This document shows positions 7,597 to 16,809 of a stretch of 64,000 bases of DNA, piece after piece. Position 1 is the first letter of the stretch. Each line of letters starts with the position of its first letter. The position numbers were made by a program, and so were the translations under genes. The notes under the pieces were generated by a model that was given only the letters and a program-made list of their open reading frames with translations, had not been told where the DNA came from and did no database searches. Origin of the DNA: Polaromonas sp. A23 (GTDB lineage Bacteria > Pseudomonadota > Gammaproteobacteria > Burkholderiales > Burkholderiaceae_C); the NCBI RefSeq assembly GCF_002001015.1, contig NZ_MUNO01000026.1, positions 310,001-374,000 of the forward strand, given 5' to 3'.

Positions 7597-9078
7597 ATGG
7601 CAGGTAACGCCCTGTCGCCCTGCGACGAAGGCTTCATCCGCGCGCAGCGGTCGGCCGGGTCAGCGGTACCGGTGGCACGACATGGCCTAGCCCTGGCGGC
7701 CACGGTTCTCGGCTCGTCCATGGCCTTCATTGACGGCTCGGTCGTCAACATCGCCCTGCCCGCCATCCAGCGCGATTTTGCGGGCAGCAACAGCGCCGGC
7801 CTGGCGGCCATGCAATGGGTGATCAATGCCTACCTGCTGGCACTCGGCTCCCTGGTGCTGGTGGGCGGCTCGCTGGGCGACCGCTTCGGGCGGCGCACGG
7901 TGTTCATCATCGGCATTGCGCTTTTTACCGTCGCATCAGCCGCCTGCGGCCTGGCCCCGGGCGCCGGCGCCCTGATTGCAGCGCGCGCCCTGCAGGGCGT
8001 GGGCGCGGCACTGCTGGTGCCGGCCAGCCTGGCCATCATCGGCAATGTGTTTGAAGGCGAGGCGCGCGGCAAGGCCATCGGTACCTGGGCCGCCTGGGCA
8101 GCCATCACTGGTGCGGCAGGTCCGGTGCTGGGCGGCTGGCTGGTGGACACCGTCTCCTGGCGCGCGATTTTCTTCTTGAATGTGCCGCTGGCCGCGGCCA
8201 CGATCTGGCTGGCCCTGCGCGCCGTGCCCGACAGCCGCGACCCTGATGCGCCACGGCACTTCGACTGGCTCGGCGTAGTGCTTGTGGCGAGCGGCCTGGG
8301 CGCCCTCACCTATGGCCTGACGCTGGCGCCCGAACGCGGCTGGAGCCATGTGCACGTGCTGCTGTCATTGGTGCTGGGCAGTGCCGCGCTGGTGGCCTTT
8401 GGCGTGGCGCAATTGCGAGTGCGGGCACCCATGATGCCGCCCTCGTTGTTCAAGTCGCGCGATTTTGTCGGAACGAACCTGCTGACACTGCTTTTGTACT
8501 TTGCGATGAGCGGCGTGCTGTTTTTCCTGCCGTTTGTATTGATAGGCGCCTTCGGCTACTCGGCCACCGCGGCAGGCGCCACGCTGCTGCCTTTTTCCAT
8601 CTTGCTGGGCTTGCTGTCTTCCAAGGCCGGTCAGGCCATGCAGCGCTTCGGTGCGCGGCGCATGCTGATAGGCGGCCCGGCGCTGGCCGCCGCCGGCCTG
8701 GCCTTGATGGCGCTACCGGGTGTGGGCTGGTCCTACTGGGCGGGCTTTTTCCCGGCCATGGTGGTATTGGGCCTGGGCATGACGATTGCCATCGCGCCGC
8801 TGACCACCACCGTGATGAACGCGGTGCCCACGGCCCATGCAGGCGTGGCCTCAGGCGTGAACAACGCCGTGGCGCGGGTGGCAGGCCTGCTGGCCGTGGC
8901 TGTGCTCGGCGTGGTGTTTACAGCAGCACTAGGCGGCCCGATGGAGGGCGCGTCTCCTGCCACGCTGATTCACGCATTCCGTTGGGTGGTGCTGGCGGCG
9001 GTCTTGTGTGCGCTGGCCTCGGCGATGTGCGCTGTGGTGTTTTTGCAGCCTGCGCCGGCACCTGACCGACTGCGGTAA
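7597..9078 (+). CDS. MFS multidrug exporter, DHA2 (EmrB/QacA) family
   Basis: A 493-residue inner-membrane protein with about 14 hydrophobic segments, expected to be a proton-coupled drug or metabolite exporter. Family motifs include SSMAFIDGSVVNIALPAI at the first helix (D1 type), GSLGDRFGRR (motif A) near residue 90, and GAAGPVLGGWL (motif C) near residue 175. No EmrA-type membrane fusion gene is adjacent. The divergent AraC gene may regulate it. The N-terminal 30 residues before the first helix are hydrophilic; a later start is possible. Confidence 0.88.
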   Translation: MAGNALSPCDEGFIRAQRSAGSAVPVARHGLALAATVLGSSMAFIDGSVVNIALPAIQRDFAGSNSAGLAAMQWVINAYLLALGSLVLVGGSLGDRFGRRTVFIIGIALFTVASAACGLAPGAGALIAARALQGVGAALLVPASLAIIGNVFEGEARGKAIGTWAAWAAITGAAGPVLGGWLVDTVSWRAIFFLNVPLAAATIWLALRAVPDSRDPDAPRHFDWLGVVLVASGLGALTYGLTLAPERGWSHVHVLLSLVLGSAALVAFGVAQLRVRAPMMPPSLFKSRDFVGTNLLTLLLYFAMSGVLFFLPFVLIGAFGYSATAAGATLLPFSILLGLLSSKAGQAMQRFGARRMLIGGPALAAAGLALMALPGVGWSYWAGFFPAMVVLGLGMTIAIAPLTTTVMNAVPTAHAGVASGVNNAVARVAGLLAVAVLGVVFTAALGGPMEGASPATLIHAFRWVVLAAVLCALASAMCAVVFLQPAPAPDRLR

Positions 9079-9086
9079 GTGGCACG

Positions 9087-9524
9087 CTAGGCCAGGTGCC
9101 AACGCGTCCAGCTAACGATATCGGCCGCGCCCATGGCGCCGGCCTGGCGTGCAACCTCGCGGCCATTCACGAACAGTGCCACTGTGGGAATGCTGCGAAT
9201 GTTGAAACGTGCGCCCAGGTTGCGGGTTTCTTCGGTATTGACCTTGGCCACACGCACCTTGGGCTCCAGCTGCGCAGCCGCCTGCTCATAGGCCGGCGCC
9301 ATCTGCAGGCAGGGGCCGCACCAAGGTGCCCAGAAATCAACAAGTACCGGGATCTGGCTGCGCGCGATGTGGCGGTCAAACGCAGCTTCATCGAAGCTGG
9401 CCGGGTGCCCCGTAAACAGCGCCTGGTGGCAGCTGCCGCAGTCGGGCGCCTTCGCCAGGTCCGTGTTCTTGACGCGGTTGGTCGTGTGGCAGTGTGGACA
9501 CACGATGTGCGTCGAATCTGTCAT
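9087..9524 (-). CDS. trxC: Thioredoxin 2 (TrxC)
   Basis: A 145-residue cytoplasmic thioredoxin with an N-terminal zinc-binding domain, Cys9/Cys12 (CPHC) and Cys29/Cys32 (CGSC). The thioredoxin active site WCGPC has redox cysteines 69 and 72. This two-domain arrangement is diagnostic of TrxC, an oxidative-stress thioredoxin. The cis-Pro loop is SIPTVALF. Its 3' end faces the exporter gene, with 8 bases between the two stop codons. Confidence 0.95.
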   Translation of the reverse strand: MTDSTHIVCPHCHTTNRVKNTDLAKAPDCGSCHQALFTGHPASFDEAAFDRHIARSQIPVLVDFWAPWCGPCLQMAPAYEQAAAQLEPKVRVAKVNTEETRNLGARFNIRSIPTVALFVNGREVARQAGAMGAADIVSWTRWHLA

Positions 9525-9568
9525 CGGCCCTTACCGCTTATCGCATTTACCGCTTCTGCGTGATGAAC

Positions 9569-9799
9569 TCAGCTGCCGGCTTCGTCCAGCGCCTTGCATG
9601 AGGGGGCACACACGGCGTGGGATTTACCCAGCACCTTGCGTGTGCCCATTTGCGAACGGGGACGGTGTTTGCCGCACATGAAGCACGACATTGTGGCGGC
9701 GCCGAAAGAGGCGGACGCCACAAACGGGGAGCCCGACACCTTGGATTTGTAACGCAGTCCGTCGGCGAGGACGGTGGTTTTGGCATCAGCTCTGGCCAT
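9569..9799 (-). CDS. Small Cys-containing conserved hypothetical protein
   Basis: A 76-residue protein. Cysteines in MSCFMCGKHRP and CAPSCK suggest a small metal-binding knuckle. It overlaps the upstream gene (start 10139) by 14 bases, so translational coupling is likely. No named family is recognised. Confidence 0.6.
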   Translation of the reverse strand: MARADAKTTVLADGLRYKSKVSGSPFVASASFGAATMSCFMCGKHRPRSQMGTRKVLGKSHAVCAPSCKALDEAGS

Positions 9800-10139
9800 G
9801 GGTGTTTCCTTGGTTGGGTTGGCGCATTGCGCGCTCTATGGCTTGCCTGGCCTGCCGTTCGGCAGCCAGCGCCGGATCCAGCGGCGAACGGCATAGGCCC
9901 GCGTGCTGGTAGTGCGTATTTTCGTACATTTCGGCCGCGGCCGGGTGAGTGTCGAGCAAAGCACCCAATTCAGGGCCTGGCTCTGCCTCGCCCAAGGCAC
10001 CGGCTAGGCGGCTCACCACTGAGCGATATTGCTCCGCATCCACCGGCACAGCACTGTGTTCCAGCCGCTCAAGCAGATCGGCCAGCACGTGGGTCACGGT
10101 CAGGCTGGCACTGGAAGAAGGGGTTTGGGCGGTGTTCAT
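9786..10139 (-). CDS. Hypothetical protein upstream of the Cys-rich small gene
   Basis: A 117-residue soluble, acidic, helical protein starting MNTAQTPSSSASL. The open frame continues to 10196 but the extra N-terminal residues come from a region next to a family A repeat, so the ATG at 10139 was chosen. It contains HVLADLLERLEHSAVPVDAEQYRSVVSRLAGAL and a C-terminal helix rich in Ala and Arg. Overlaps the next gene by 14 bases. Function unknown. Confidence 0.55.
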   Translation of the reverse strand: MNTAQTPSSSASLTVTHVLADLLERLEHSAVPVDAEQYRSVVSRLAGALGEAEPGPELGALLDTHPAAAEMYENTHYQHAGLCRSPLDPALAAERQARQAIERAMRQPNQGNTHGQS

Positions 10140-10198
10140 GCCCCAGTAACTGGGGACTTTTGCGCAAAAAACAAGCACTTGCGGACAGTCCGACATTA

Positions 10199-10252
10199 GC
10201 TATGTATTTGATAGCTACATACACCCGCCACTCAAGGGCTTGCAGCTGTTTT
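10199..10252 (+). repeat. Dispersed repeat family A, copy A3
   Basis: Core GCTATGTATTTGATAGC, then ACACCCGCC and CAAGGGCTTGCAGC. Together with copy A4 it flanks a roughly 60-base AT-richer spacer. Confidence 0.8.
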
Positions 10253-10313
10253 GTATCACTAAAATGCGCCAAATCCCGTGCCAGGGCATTTTTTGCATTT
10301 TCATGCAGTCAAA

Positions 10314-10364
10314 TTGGCCTTTTGCCCTTGCGGTACGGGCGCAAGCAGCTATATTTTTTATAGC
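10314..10364 (-). repeat. Dispersed repeat family A, copy A4
   Basis: Inverted relative to A3. On the minus strand the core reads GCTATAAAAAATATAGC, followed by GCTTGCGCCCGT and AAGGGC. Confidence 0.8.
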
Positions 10365-10454
10365 GCCCCTGGAAACGTCCGGCCGCTGTCAGTGCCAGAG
10401 ATCGGCGATGGAAACTTCGGTCGATTTAACCAGCACCCGTCTTGAACAACGCTC

Positions 10455-11483
10455 TTATTTTTTCGTGTAGATCTGGTCGAAAGAGCCGCCGTCCGCGAAG
10501 TGCTCCTTGTCGGCCTTGGCCCATCCACCGAAAGCCTGGTCAATGGTGAACAGGTTCAGCTTGGGGAACTGCTTGGCGTACCTGGCGATGGCCTTTTGCG
10601 AGACGGCCGGTCGGTAGAAGTTCTTGCCGGCGATGTCCTGGCCTTCTTCCGAGTAAAGGAATTTCAGGTATTCCTCGGCCACGGCGCGTGTGCCTTTTTT
10701 GTCCACATTTTTGTCCACCACTGCCACGGCGGGTTCGGCCAGGATGCTGATGGAGGGTGCCACAACGTCAAACTTGGCGCCAAACTCTTTTTCCAGCAAG
10801 TAGGCCTCGTTCTCCCAGGCAATCAGCACGTCACCCTGGGCGCGCTGGGCAAAGGTGATGGTCGAGCCGCGTGCACCGGTATCGAGAACGGGCACGTTGC
10901 CGTACAGCTTGGCAACAAACTCCTTGGCCTTGGCGTCGCTGCCGTATTTGCGTTTGGCGAATTCCCAGGCGGCCAGATAGTTCCATCGCGCACCGCCGGA
11001 GGTCTTGGGGTTAGGCGTGATGACCTTGACGTCCGGACGAATCAAATCGTCCCAGTCCTTGATGCCCTTGGGATTGCCCTCGCGCACGGCCAGCACGATG
11101 GTCGAGGTATAGGGCGATGCGTTGTGCGGCAGCTTCTTTTGCCAGTCTGCGGCCAGCCAGCCGCCGTTTTTCACCAGCGCGTCGGTGTCGCCGGCCAGTG
11201 CCAGGGTGGCCACGTCAGCATCCAGCCCGTCGATGATGGAGCGGGCCTGCTTGCCCGAGCCGCCGTGCGACTGCTTGATGGTCACCTCTTGGCCGGCGGT
11301 GGCTTTCCAGTGTTTGGCGAAGGCGGCGTTGTACTCAACGTACAGTTCACGCGTCGGATCGTAGGAAACGTTAAGCAGCGTCACCGATGGTTTTTGAGCC
11401 AGAGCGGCGGTGGCCGACCCTGCAAGCGCAACGGCTAATGCCAGGCGGCTGGAAACATTCATAAAATGGCGGCGTGGGGTCAT
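10455..11483 (-). CDS. sbp: Periplasmic sulfate-binding protein
   Basis: A 342-residue ABC-transporter solute-binding protein for sulfate (Sbp/CysP family). An N-terminal signal peptide (core [17 protein letters not shown]) is followed by [15 protein letters not shown], the family signature. [33 protein letters not shown] and [20 protein letters not shown] are the substrate-binding loops. The start at 11483 is preceded by a purine-rich AGAAAG; an ATG at 11462 would also leave a complete signal peptide. The permease and ATPase genes are not in this window, so the gene is an orphan here. Confidence 0.9.
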   Translation of the reverse strand: MTPRRHFMNVSSRLALAVALAGSATAALAQKPSVTLLNVSYDPTRELYVEYNAAFAKHWKATAGQEVTIKQSHGGSGKQARSIIDGLDADVATLALAGDTDALVKNGGWLAADWQKKLPHNASPYTSTIVLAVREGNPKGIKDWDDLIRPDVKVITPNPKTSGGARWNYLAAWEFAKRKYGSDAKAKEFVAKLYGNVPVLDTGARGSTITFAQRAQGDVLIAWENEAYLLEKEFGAKFDVVAPSISILAEPAVAVVDKNVDKKGTRAVAEEYLKFLYSEEGQDIAGKNFYRPAVSQKAIARYAKQFPKLNLFTIDQAFGGWAKADKEHFADGGSFDQIYTKK

Positions 11484-11640
11484 GGTCTGCTTTCTGATCT
11501 GGTGCATTTGCATGCGAGTCAATGAAAAACTGGATTCTGGGAGTCGCAGACCAAAACTGGAACAAATAAGAAGTTAGTTCTTAATACCCTAATCATCTAT
11601 AACGCATCCATAACGACATCTCACGAAAGAAAACCCACCT

Positions 11641-11913
11641 ATGGCACGCACTGTCAAATGCATCAAACTAGGCCGCGAAGCCGAGGGCCTGGACTTTCCG
11701 CCCTACCCCGGCCCGCTGGGCAAACGCCTGTGGGAAGAAGTCAGCAAGGAAGCCTGGGCCGAATGGATGAAGCAGCAAACCATGCTGGTCAATGAAAACC
11801 GCCTGAACCTGGCCGATGCCCGCGCCCGCCAGTACCTGGCGCGCCAAATGGAAAACCATTTCTTCGGCACCGGCGCAGACAAAGTACAGGGCTACGTTCC
11901 CCCTGCTGAATGA
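11641..11913 (+). CDS. Probable Fe(2+)-trafficking protein YggX
   Basis: A 90-residue protein of the YggX family, implicated in iron traffic and protection of Fe-S clusters from oxidative damage. The signatures are [20 protein letters not shown] with the single conserved Cys7, then [16 protein letters not shown] and the C-terminal QMENHFFG. Length equals the family norm. mnmC begins 18 bases after its stop. Confidence 0.93.
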   Translation: MARTVKCIKLGREAEGLDFPPYPGPLGKRLWEEVSKEAWAEWMKQQTMLVNENRLNLADARARQYLARQMENHFFGTGADKVQGYVPPAE

Positions 11914-11931
11914 CCCAGGTCACAGCCTTTC

Positions 11932-13794
11932 ATGGCTGAACTGATCGAGTGGTTGGCTGACGGCACGCCCTACAGTCCGCGTTATGGCGACCGCTACCGC
12001 AGTGAGTTGGGCGGGCTGGCGCAGGCGCGTGAGGTCTTTTTGCACGGCTGCGGACTGCCTGCAGCCTGGGCCGATCAGCCGCAGTGGCGAATTCTGGAGA
12101 CTGGCTTTGGGCTGGGTCTGAACTTTCTGGTCACCTGGCATGCGTGGAAGGCAGACCACCAACGCCCTCGAATTCTGCATTTTGTCTCGACAGAGGCTCA
12201 CCCTGCCAGCGCCTCCGATGTGTTGCGCGCGGCGGCTGCCCATCCTGAATTGCTGCCTTTTGCGGAACACCTGGCCAGCCAGCTCTGGGGCTTGCTGCCA
12301 GGTTTTCACCGTCTGGTGTTTGAAGAGGGGCGCGTCTTGCTAACGCTCTGCATCGGGGACACCAAAGCCGTTTTGCGAGAACAGGTGATGGAGGCCGACT
12401 CGGTTTACCTTGACGGATTCAGCCCCTCAAAAAATCCTGACATCTGGGACCTCCACACCCTGAAAGCCGTGGCGCGCTGCTGCCGCCGCGGCACACGCAT
12501 AGCAAGCTGGACGGTAGCGCGCGCCGTGCTGGACAGTCTGGCCCAGTGCGGCTTTGTGGTTCATAAAACCACCGGCCTTCCGCCCAAGCGCGACAACCTG
12601 CAAGGGCAGTTCGATCCGCGCTGGGAACCGTGCAAGCCCAAGCGACTCACGCCTGTGAAACCCACAACTTGCGTGGTCATAGGCGGTGGCCTGGCCGGCG
12701 CAGCCGTAGCCTCCAGCCTGGCCCGGCGCGGCTGCCAGGTCACAGTGCTTGATGCGCATGAGGCACCGGCAGGCGGCGCATCAGGTCTGCCCGCGGGCCT
12801 GCTGGTGCCGCATGTTTCGCCGGACGACAGTTTGCTGTCGCGGCTTTCGCGTTGCGGCGTGCGGACCACACTGCAGCAGGCGGCTGCGCTTTTGCAGGAG
12901 GGGAGCGACTGGAAACCAACCGGCGCGCTGGAGCGGCGGCTGGACGGGAGCGCAGGCCTTCCCGTTGACTGGCCGGAGGCTGGGCGCGAATGGAGCGAAA
13001 CCGCCGCGCCAGAGCGCTTCGGTCAGGTAGGCGTGCTGGAACCCGCAGCCTGCTGGCATCAGCGGGCGGGCTGGGTTAAACCCTCCCGGCTGGTGAATGC
13101 CTTACTCTCTCAAACGGGCATTTCATGGCAGGGGAACGCTCAGGTATTTCAACTACGGCGAGACGCGACTACCCACCTGTGGCAAGCGCAGGACGCGAAG
13201 GGCCACACGCTGGCACAAGCTTCCATCGTGGTGCTGGCTGCGGGCTATGCCAGCGCATTGCTGGCAGGAGTCAGCCTGCCCCTGCAGGCGATTCGCGGAC
13301 AAGTGTCCTGGGGCTTGCAAACCGGTCCCGTAAAGGCCTTTCCAGGGTTTCCGGTCAATGGCCATGGGAGCTTCGTGTCGGACGTGCCGACAGCGCAGGG
13401 CCCAGTGTGGCTGTGCGGCGCCAGTTTTGAGCGGGACCAAAACAACACGGATATCCGCGCTCATGATCAGCAGGCCAATCTGGAAAAACTGCGTTTGCTG
13501 CTGCCCGAAGTGGCGGCTTGTCTTACCCCTTCGTTTGAAGACGGCTCAGTGCAGGACTGGGCCGGTGTGCGCTGCGCCTCTCCCGACAGGTTGCCCTTGG
13601 TGGGCCCGCTTGATGTCGCCTTGCTGCCCGGATTGTGGGTGAACACCGCGATGGGCTCGCGTGGGCTGACTTTTGCGCTGATGTGCGCCGAACTGCTGGC
13701 TGCGCAGCTGCACGGGGAACCCCTGCCTGTGCAAGCGCGTCTGGCAAATGCCCTCTCGCCGGGGCGTTTCACGCGACTTGATCAGCGACCGTGA
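11932..13794 (+). CDS. mnmC: Bifunctional tRNA wobble-uridine modification enzyme MnmC
   Basis: A 620-residue two-domain enzyme converting cmnm5s2U34 to mnm5s2U34 in tRNA. The N-terminal methyltransferase domain (about residues 1-235) shows LETGFGLGLNFLVTW and VYLDGFSPSKNPDIW. The C-terminal FAD-dependent oxidoreductase domain starts at about residue 240 with VVIGGGLAGAAVASSLARRG. The last 47 codons occur again, 91 percent identical by hand alignment, at 20909-21052. The intact gene therefore ends in a segment that may have been replaced when the downstream cassette arrived. Confidence 0.93.
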   Translation: MAELIEWLADGTPYSPRYGDRYRSELGGLAQAREVFLHGCGLPAAWADQPQWRILETGFGLGLNFLVTWHAWKADHQRPRILHFVSTEAHPASASDVLRAAAAHPELLPFAEHLASQLWGLLPGFHRLVFEEGRVLLTLCIGDTKAVLREQVMEADSVYLDGFSPSKNPDIWDLHTLKAVARCCRRGTRIASWTVARAVLDSLAQCGFVVHKTTGLPPKRDNLQGQFDPRWEPCKPKRLTPVKPTTCVVIGGGLAGAAVASSLARRGCQVTVLDAHEAPAGGASGLPAGLLVPHVSPDDSLLSRLSRCGVRTTLQQAAALLQEGSDWKPTGALERRLDGSAGLPVDWPEAGREWSETAAPERFGQVGVLEPAACWHQRAGWVKPSRLVNALLSQTGISWQGNAQVFQLRRDATTHLWQAQDAKGHTLAQASIVVLAAGYASALLAGVSLPLQAIRGQVSWGLQTGPVKAFPGFPVNGHGSFVSDVPTAQGPVWLCGASFERDQNNTDIRAHDQQANLEKLRLLLPEVAACLTPSFEDGSVQDWAGVRCASPDRLPLVGPLDVALLPGLWVNTAMGSRGLTFALMCAELLAAQLHGEPLPVQARLANALSPGRFTRLDQRP

Positions 13795-13851
13795 GTGTTT
13801 TCGCGGTTTTGCCCTTTAACCACGGGAATAGTACGCTATATATTTTGTAGC
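13651..13851 (+). repeat. Direct repeat, left copy (mnmC 3' end plus family A repeat)
   Basis: The last 144 bases of mnmC plus the following family A element (A5). A homologous copy lies at 20909-21108 in the same orientation. Thirteen differences were counted by eye over the 144 coding bases. The copies bracket the exosortase cassette. Confidence 0.85.
13805..13851 (-). repeat. Dispersed repeat family A, copy A5
   Basis: On the minus strand the core is GCTACAAAATATATAGC, with a tail containing AAAGGGC. It follows the mnmC stop and is matched by A6 after the second mnmC fragment. Confidence 0.8.
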
Positions 13852-14019
13852 AATTGGGTGAGTTCAAGAAGTTGGGCATTACCGGACTTTTTTGTGGATC
13901 TAGGCCCCGACGCTTCGGGGAGGGTAGTGTTCCACTTGTGCGCCCGCAGCAGAGTTGGGGTAAGCGCGGCCGTTCGCGTCCCCTGCCCTTCGGGCTCCTC
14001 CTTTACCTCACTTTGGCAC

Positions 14020-16809
14020 TCACCCCAGCCCTGCTGCTCGATACCTCGGGGTGGCCCGGTGTTGGCAGCCAGCCGCGCGCCGCGCGCGGATCATCCATGT
14101 GGCCACGGCCAGGCTCACCAGTAGCAGTAACCATTCCTCAGGTTCTGGCGTGATGTTGGCAGTCAACGGGTTGCTGGGTTTTTGCAGTGTCTCGGTGCCC
14201 GACTCCTGAGCCCGTTCAAACCGGTCATCACTTGCCTCTGCCTTGGCCAAGGCCTCTTGCTGTTGGGTGTTAACCAGCACCAGCATGGACGAATAGGGCG
14301 TGACCACGCCGTGGTTTTGCGCAATGGCATGCAGAGCAGCAAGTTGCGGCACTGCCAGTGGCGCCGTTTGTCGGGTGGACTGGGCAATCCACAGGCGGGC
14401 AGCCAGGGGTGCAAAAGCCTCGTCGGTCGCGGTTCTGGCGTTGCTGTCTTCCACCGAGAAGGCGTAACCGTCTCGCTGCATCAAAAAGCCAGGCGCCGCG
14501 TTCTGCGCGCGTGCATAGTGCTCCCACGCTTCCTGCAGACTGGCAAATGCGGAGCCACCGCTGGTTTGCATGGATTCCAGCGTGGCGTCGTCGTAGGCTG
14601 GGGCCATCGCGCCGCCCAGGTGAACCATGCTCAGCATGCCGTTTTTGAACCGGGTACGGGCCTTGTCTTTGCTCAGATCGAAAGCGCCGTTGTCGGTCAG
14701 GACAATGGTCAGGTCTTGCGCCTCGGGGATGTGGGTGGCGGCCTGTTGCAGCAATTGGTCAACATGGCCGCCCCCCATAAACCCCGTGAGCAGGGCCGGG
14801 GTCACGTCGGCTAAGGGGACCCGGCGTGTCGTCTCTTGCATCACCGGCGTGGTGGTGAACAGCACCGACACCGTGTTGCCAGCCGATTGCTGTTTGAACT
14901 GGTCCAGGGCTTTTAGCAGTTCCGGGCGGTGTGCGGCCATGGACCAGCTGCGGTCTAACACCAGCGTTAGCTTCTTGCCGGCTACCGTGGGCAGGCTGGC
15001 CGTTGCCGGTTGGGCAATGATGGTGGGACCGAGCGGGCCCACGCGGTAGGCGTGGCGACTCGGAGCGACGTTCAGCGCCACGGGCAGTTCCTTGGGCCAC
15101 CAGTTTGAGAGGTCGCCTGGGCAAGCGCTGCCATTGCAGAGCCGTTGCGTATGCCGGTCCCAGGCGACGTTGCGCTTTTCGGCCAGCACTGGCAGCGGCC
15201 AGGCACCATGGCTCGCCAGCGTGGTGTATTGCAAGCGCAGATACAGCTTGGGTCCGGCGGTCTCACCGCGCGCATGGTGCGCTCGCGGGCGTGGCGGTAC
15301 CGGAAAGGCGCGCAGGCGGTACTGGCGCGGACCGACTTGCTCAAGCAACGCGGGGTCCACACGGCGCTGGACCTCGGCCTTGTAGACGCGCTGCGCCGCG
15401 CCCCGGCTGGCGATGGTGAAGGCCTGCATATGGTCGCGGTCTTCGCCCAGCCACAGGCCGGTGATGGCCGCACTCTCCGGCAGGGAGAACAGATAGAAGA
15501 TTTCTTGCTGCTCCGTGGTGAGATTGACATAGGTCTCATCCAGCGTGATGCGTGCCAGGTCTCCACTCGCGTCGACACGCGCGCTTTGCTCGGCCACGCG
15601 TACCTTGCGCTGGTCGATGTTGATCAGGCCGGATTCGCGTTCGTCCTGGTTGTACGTGGCCGACAGGGCTTGTGCAATGGCGCTGCGTTCGCCGCGTTGG
15701 ATGGGGGTGTCAAAGTACTGTTCGTAAAGCTCTGCAGCGCGCTTGGCGTCCACCGCCATGTTGCTGCCCTCGTACAGCATGGGCTTGGCCAGCGCGTTGA
15801 ACGCGGCGTTGGGTAGCGCGGCCACATCGGACGGAAGGCCAAGCAATTGGCGGTACCAGTTGCCCACGGCGGTTGATTCGCCGGTGGACGAGGCATAGCG
15901 GTAAGCGCCCAGGTAGGCGTTCAGCAAGCCGGCGCGCAGCATGGGTGCCTTGTCCTGAAATTGTGCGGCTGTCAGCGTGGGAGAACTCAGCAGCGCGAAG
16001 GCCTCCTGTTGCGGTTGGTGGTTGATTTGCACGAAGAGCAGGCCTTGCAGTACCAACATGGTCGCGACGGCCGCCATGCGTTGCGGCAGCGAGAGTGCAC
16101 CCGATCGCCAGGCCTTCACCAGTGCGCGCAGGCACAAAACGGCCATGCACAGTGGCATAGCCAGCAGGCTGCCCGCCGTGAGCACGAACAGCAAGCCGAA
16201 TATGGGAATCAGGAACAGCAGAAAGAAACCTTGCGTCAAGGCCTGCAACAGGTGCAACCAATTGATCGGGTTGAACAACTCAAAGATGCCACGCAGAGCA
16301 GCGGGCGACCAGGCGAGCAAGACCAAAGCTCCCGCATACAGGGCTGCCAGCGCCAGACCCGTGCTGGCCATCAGGCGCACGGTATGCCATACCCGCGTTG
16401 CAGGCAGTGGGCGGACCCAGCTGTGGTACCCGTGTACGCACAGGCCCAGTATCGCAACCAGCAGCCATTGCGACACGGCAGGGCTGAGTTCGCGCATGAT
16501 GATCAACCGGTACAGGCAAAGGCTATAGAACGGCCCTTCGACGGCAAAGAACAGAAACGCCAGGGCCTCGGGTCGCCCCCGCAACCGGGTACTGGCCAGC
16601 AATACGCACAGCCAAGGCACGACCATCCACGACAACAGAATGAAGACGTAGTCAAACGGTACGTCGCCCTGCCACCATTCCGTAAGTAACAGCGGAACGG
16701 CGGGGACCATGGGCAAGGTCGAGCAGATGAACAGTAGGTTCCAGCACCAGAACAAGCCGACGGCGCACTTCAGAATAAAGGGCCCAATAGTTTTTAGGAT
16801 GCGCATCAT
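14020..16809 (-). CDS. VIT/VWA-like membrane protein with PEP-CTERM-like sorting signal
   Basis: A 929-residue protein. Residues 1-260 contain about seven hydrophobic segments. A VIT-like domain spans roughly 395-510 (LDETYVNLTTEQQEIFYLFSLP ... YKAEVQRRVDPALLEQ). A VWA-like region near 610-720 contains LVLDRSWSM (MIDAS-type DxSxS). The C terminus has TPEPEEW at about residue 887, one hydrophobic helix and RARR, the tripartite layout of an exosortase substrate, then 18 further residues. The ATG overlaps the exosortase stop by four bases, so it is probably the dedicated substrate. XrtK/MSEP-CTERM and XrtN/VIT are known analogous enzyme-target pairs; which subfamily this belongs to is not settled here. 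Function after sorting is unknown. Confidence 0.8.
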   Translation of the reverse strand: MMRILKTIGPFILKCAVGLFWCWNLLFICSTLPMVPAVPLLLTEWWQGDVPFDYVFILLSWMVVPWLCVLLASTRLRGRPEALAFLFFAVEGPFYSLCLYRLIIMRELSPAVSQWLLVAILGLCVHGYHSWVRPLPATRVWHTVRLMASTGLALAALYAGALVLLAWSPAALRGIFELFNPINWLHLLQALTQGFFLLFLIPIFGLLFVLTAGSLLAMPLCMAVLCLRALVKAWRSGALSLPQRMAAVATMLVLQGLLFVQINHQPQQEAFALLSSPTLTAAQFQDKAPMLRAGLLNAYLGAYRYASSTGESTAVGNWYRQLLGLPSDVAALPNAAFNALAKPMLYEGSNMAVDAKRAAELYEQYFDTPIQRGERSAIAQALSATYNQDERESGLINIDQRKVRVAEQSARVDASGDLARITLDETYVNLTTEQQEIFYLFSLPESAAITGLWLGEDRDHMQAFTIASRGAAQRVYKAEVQRRVDPALLEQVGPRQYRLRAFPVPPRPRAHHARGETAGPKLYLRLQYTTLASHGAWPLPVLAEKRNVAWDRHTQRLCNGSACPGDLSNWWPKELPVALNVAPSRHAYRVGPLGPTIIAQPATASLPTVAGKKLTLVLDRSWSMAAHRPELLKALDQFKQQSAGNTVSVLFTTTPVMQETTRRVPLADVTPALLTGFMGGGHVDQLLQQAATHIPEAQDLTIVLTDNGAFDLSKDKARTRFKNGMLSMVHLGGAMAPAYDDATLESMQTSGGSAFASLQEAWEHYARAQNAAPGFLMQRDGYAFSVEDSNARTATDEAFAPLAARLWIAQSTRQTAPLAVPQLAALHAIAQNHGVVTPYSSMLVLVNTQQQEALAKAEASDDRFERAQESGTETLQKPSNPLTANITPEPEEWLLLLVSLAVATWMIRARRAAGCQHRATPRYRAAGLG

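Noticed and set aside
10199-10364. Pair of inverted family A copies considered as a CRISPR-like or IS terminal structure
   Set aside because: Only two copies with one short spacer and no cas or transposase gene; each is an ordinary member of a family found all along the window.
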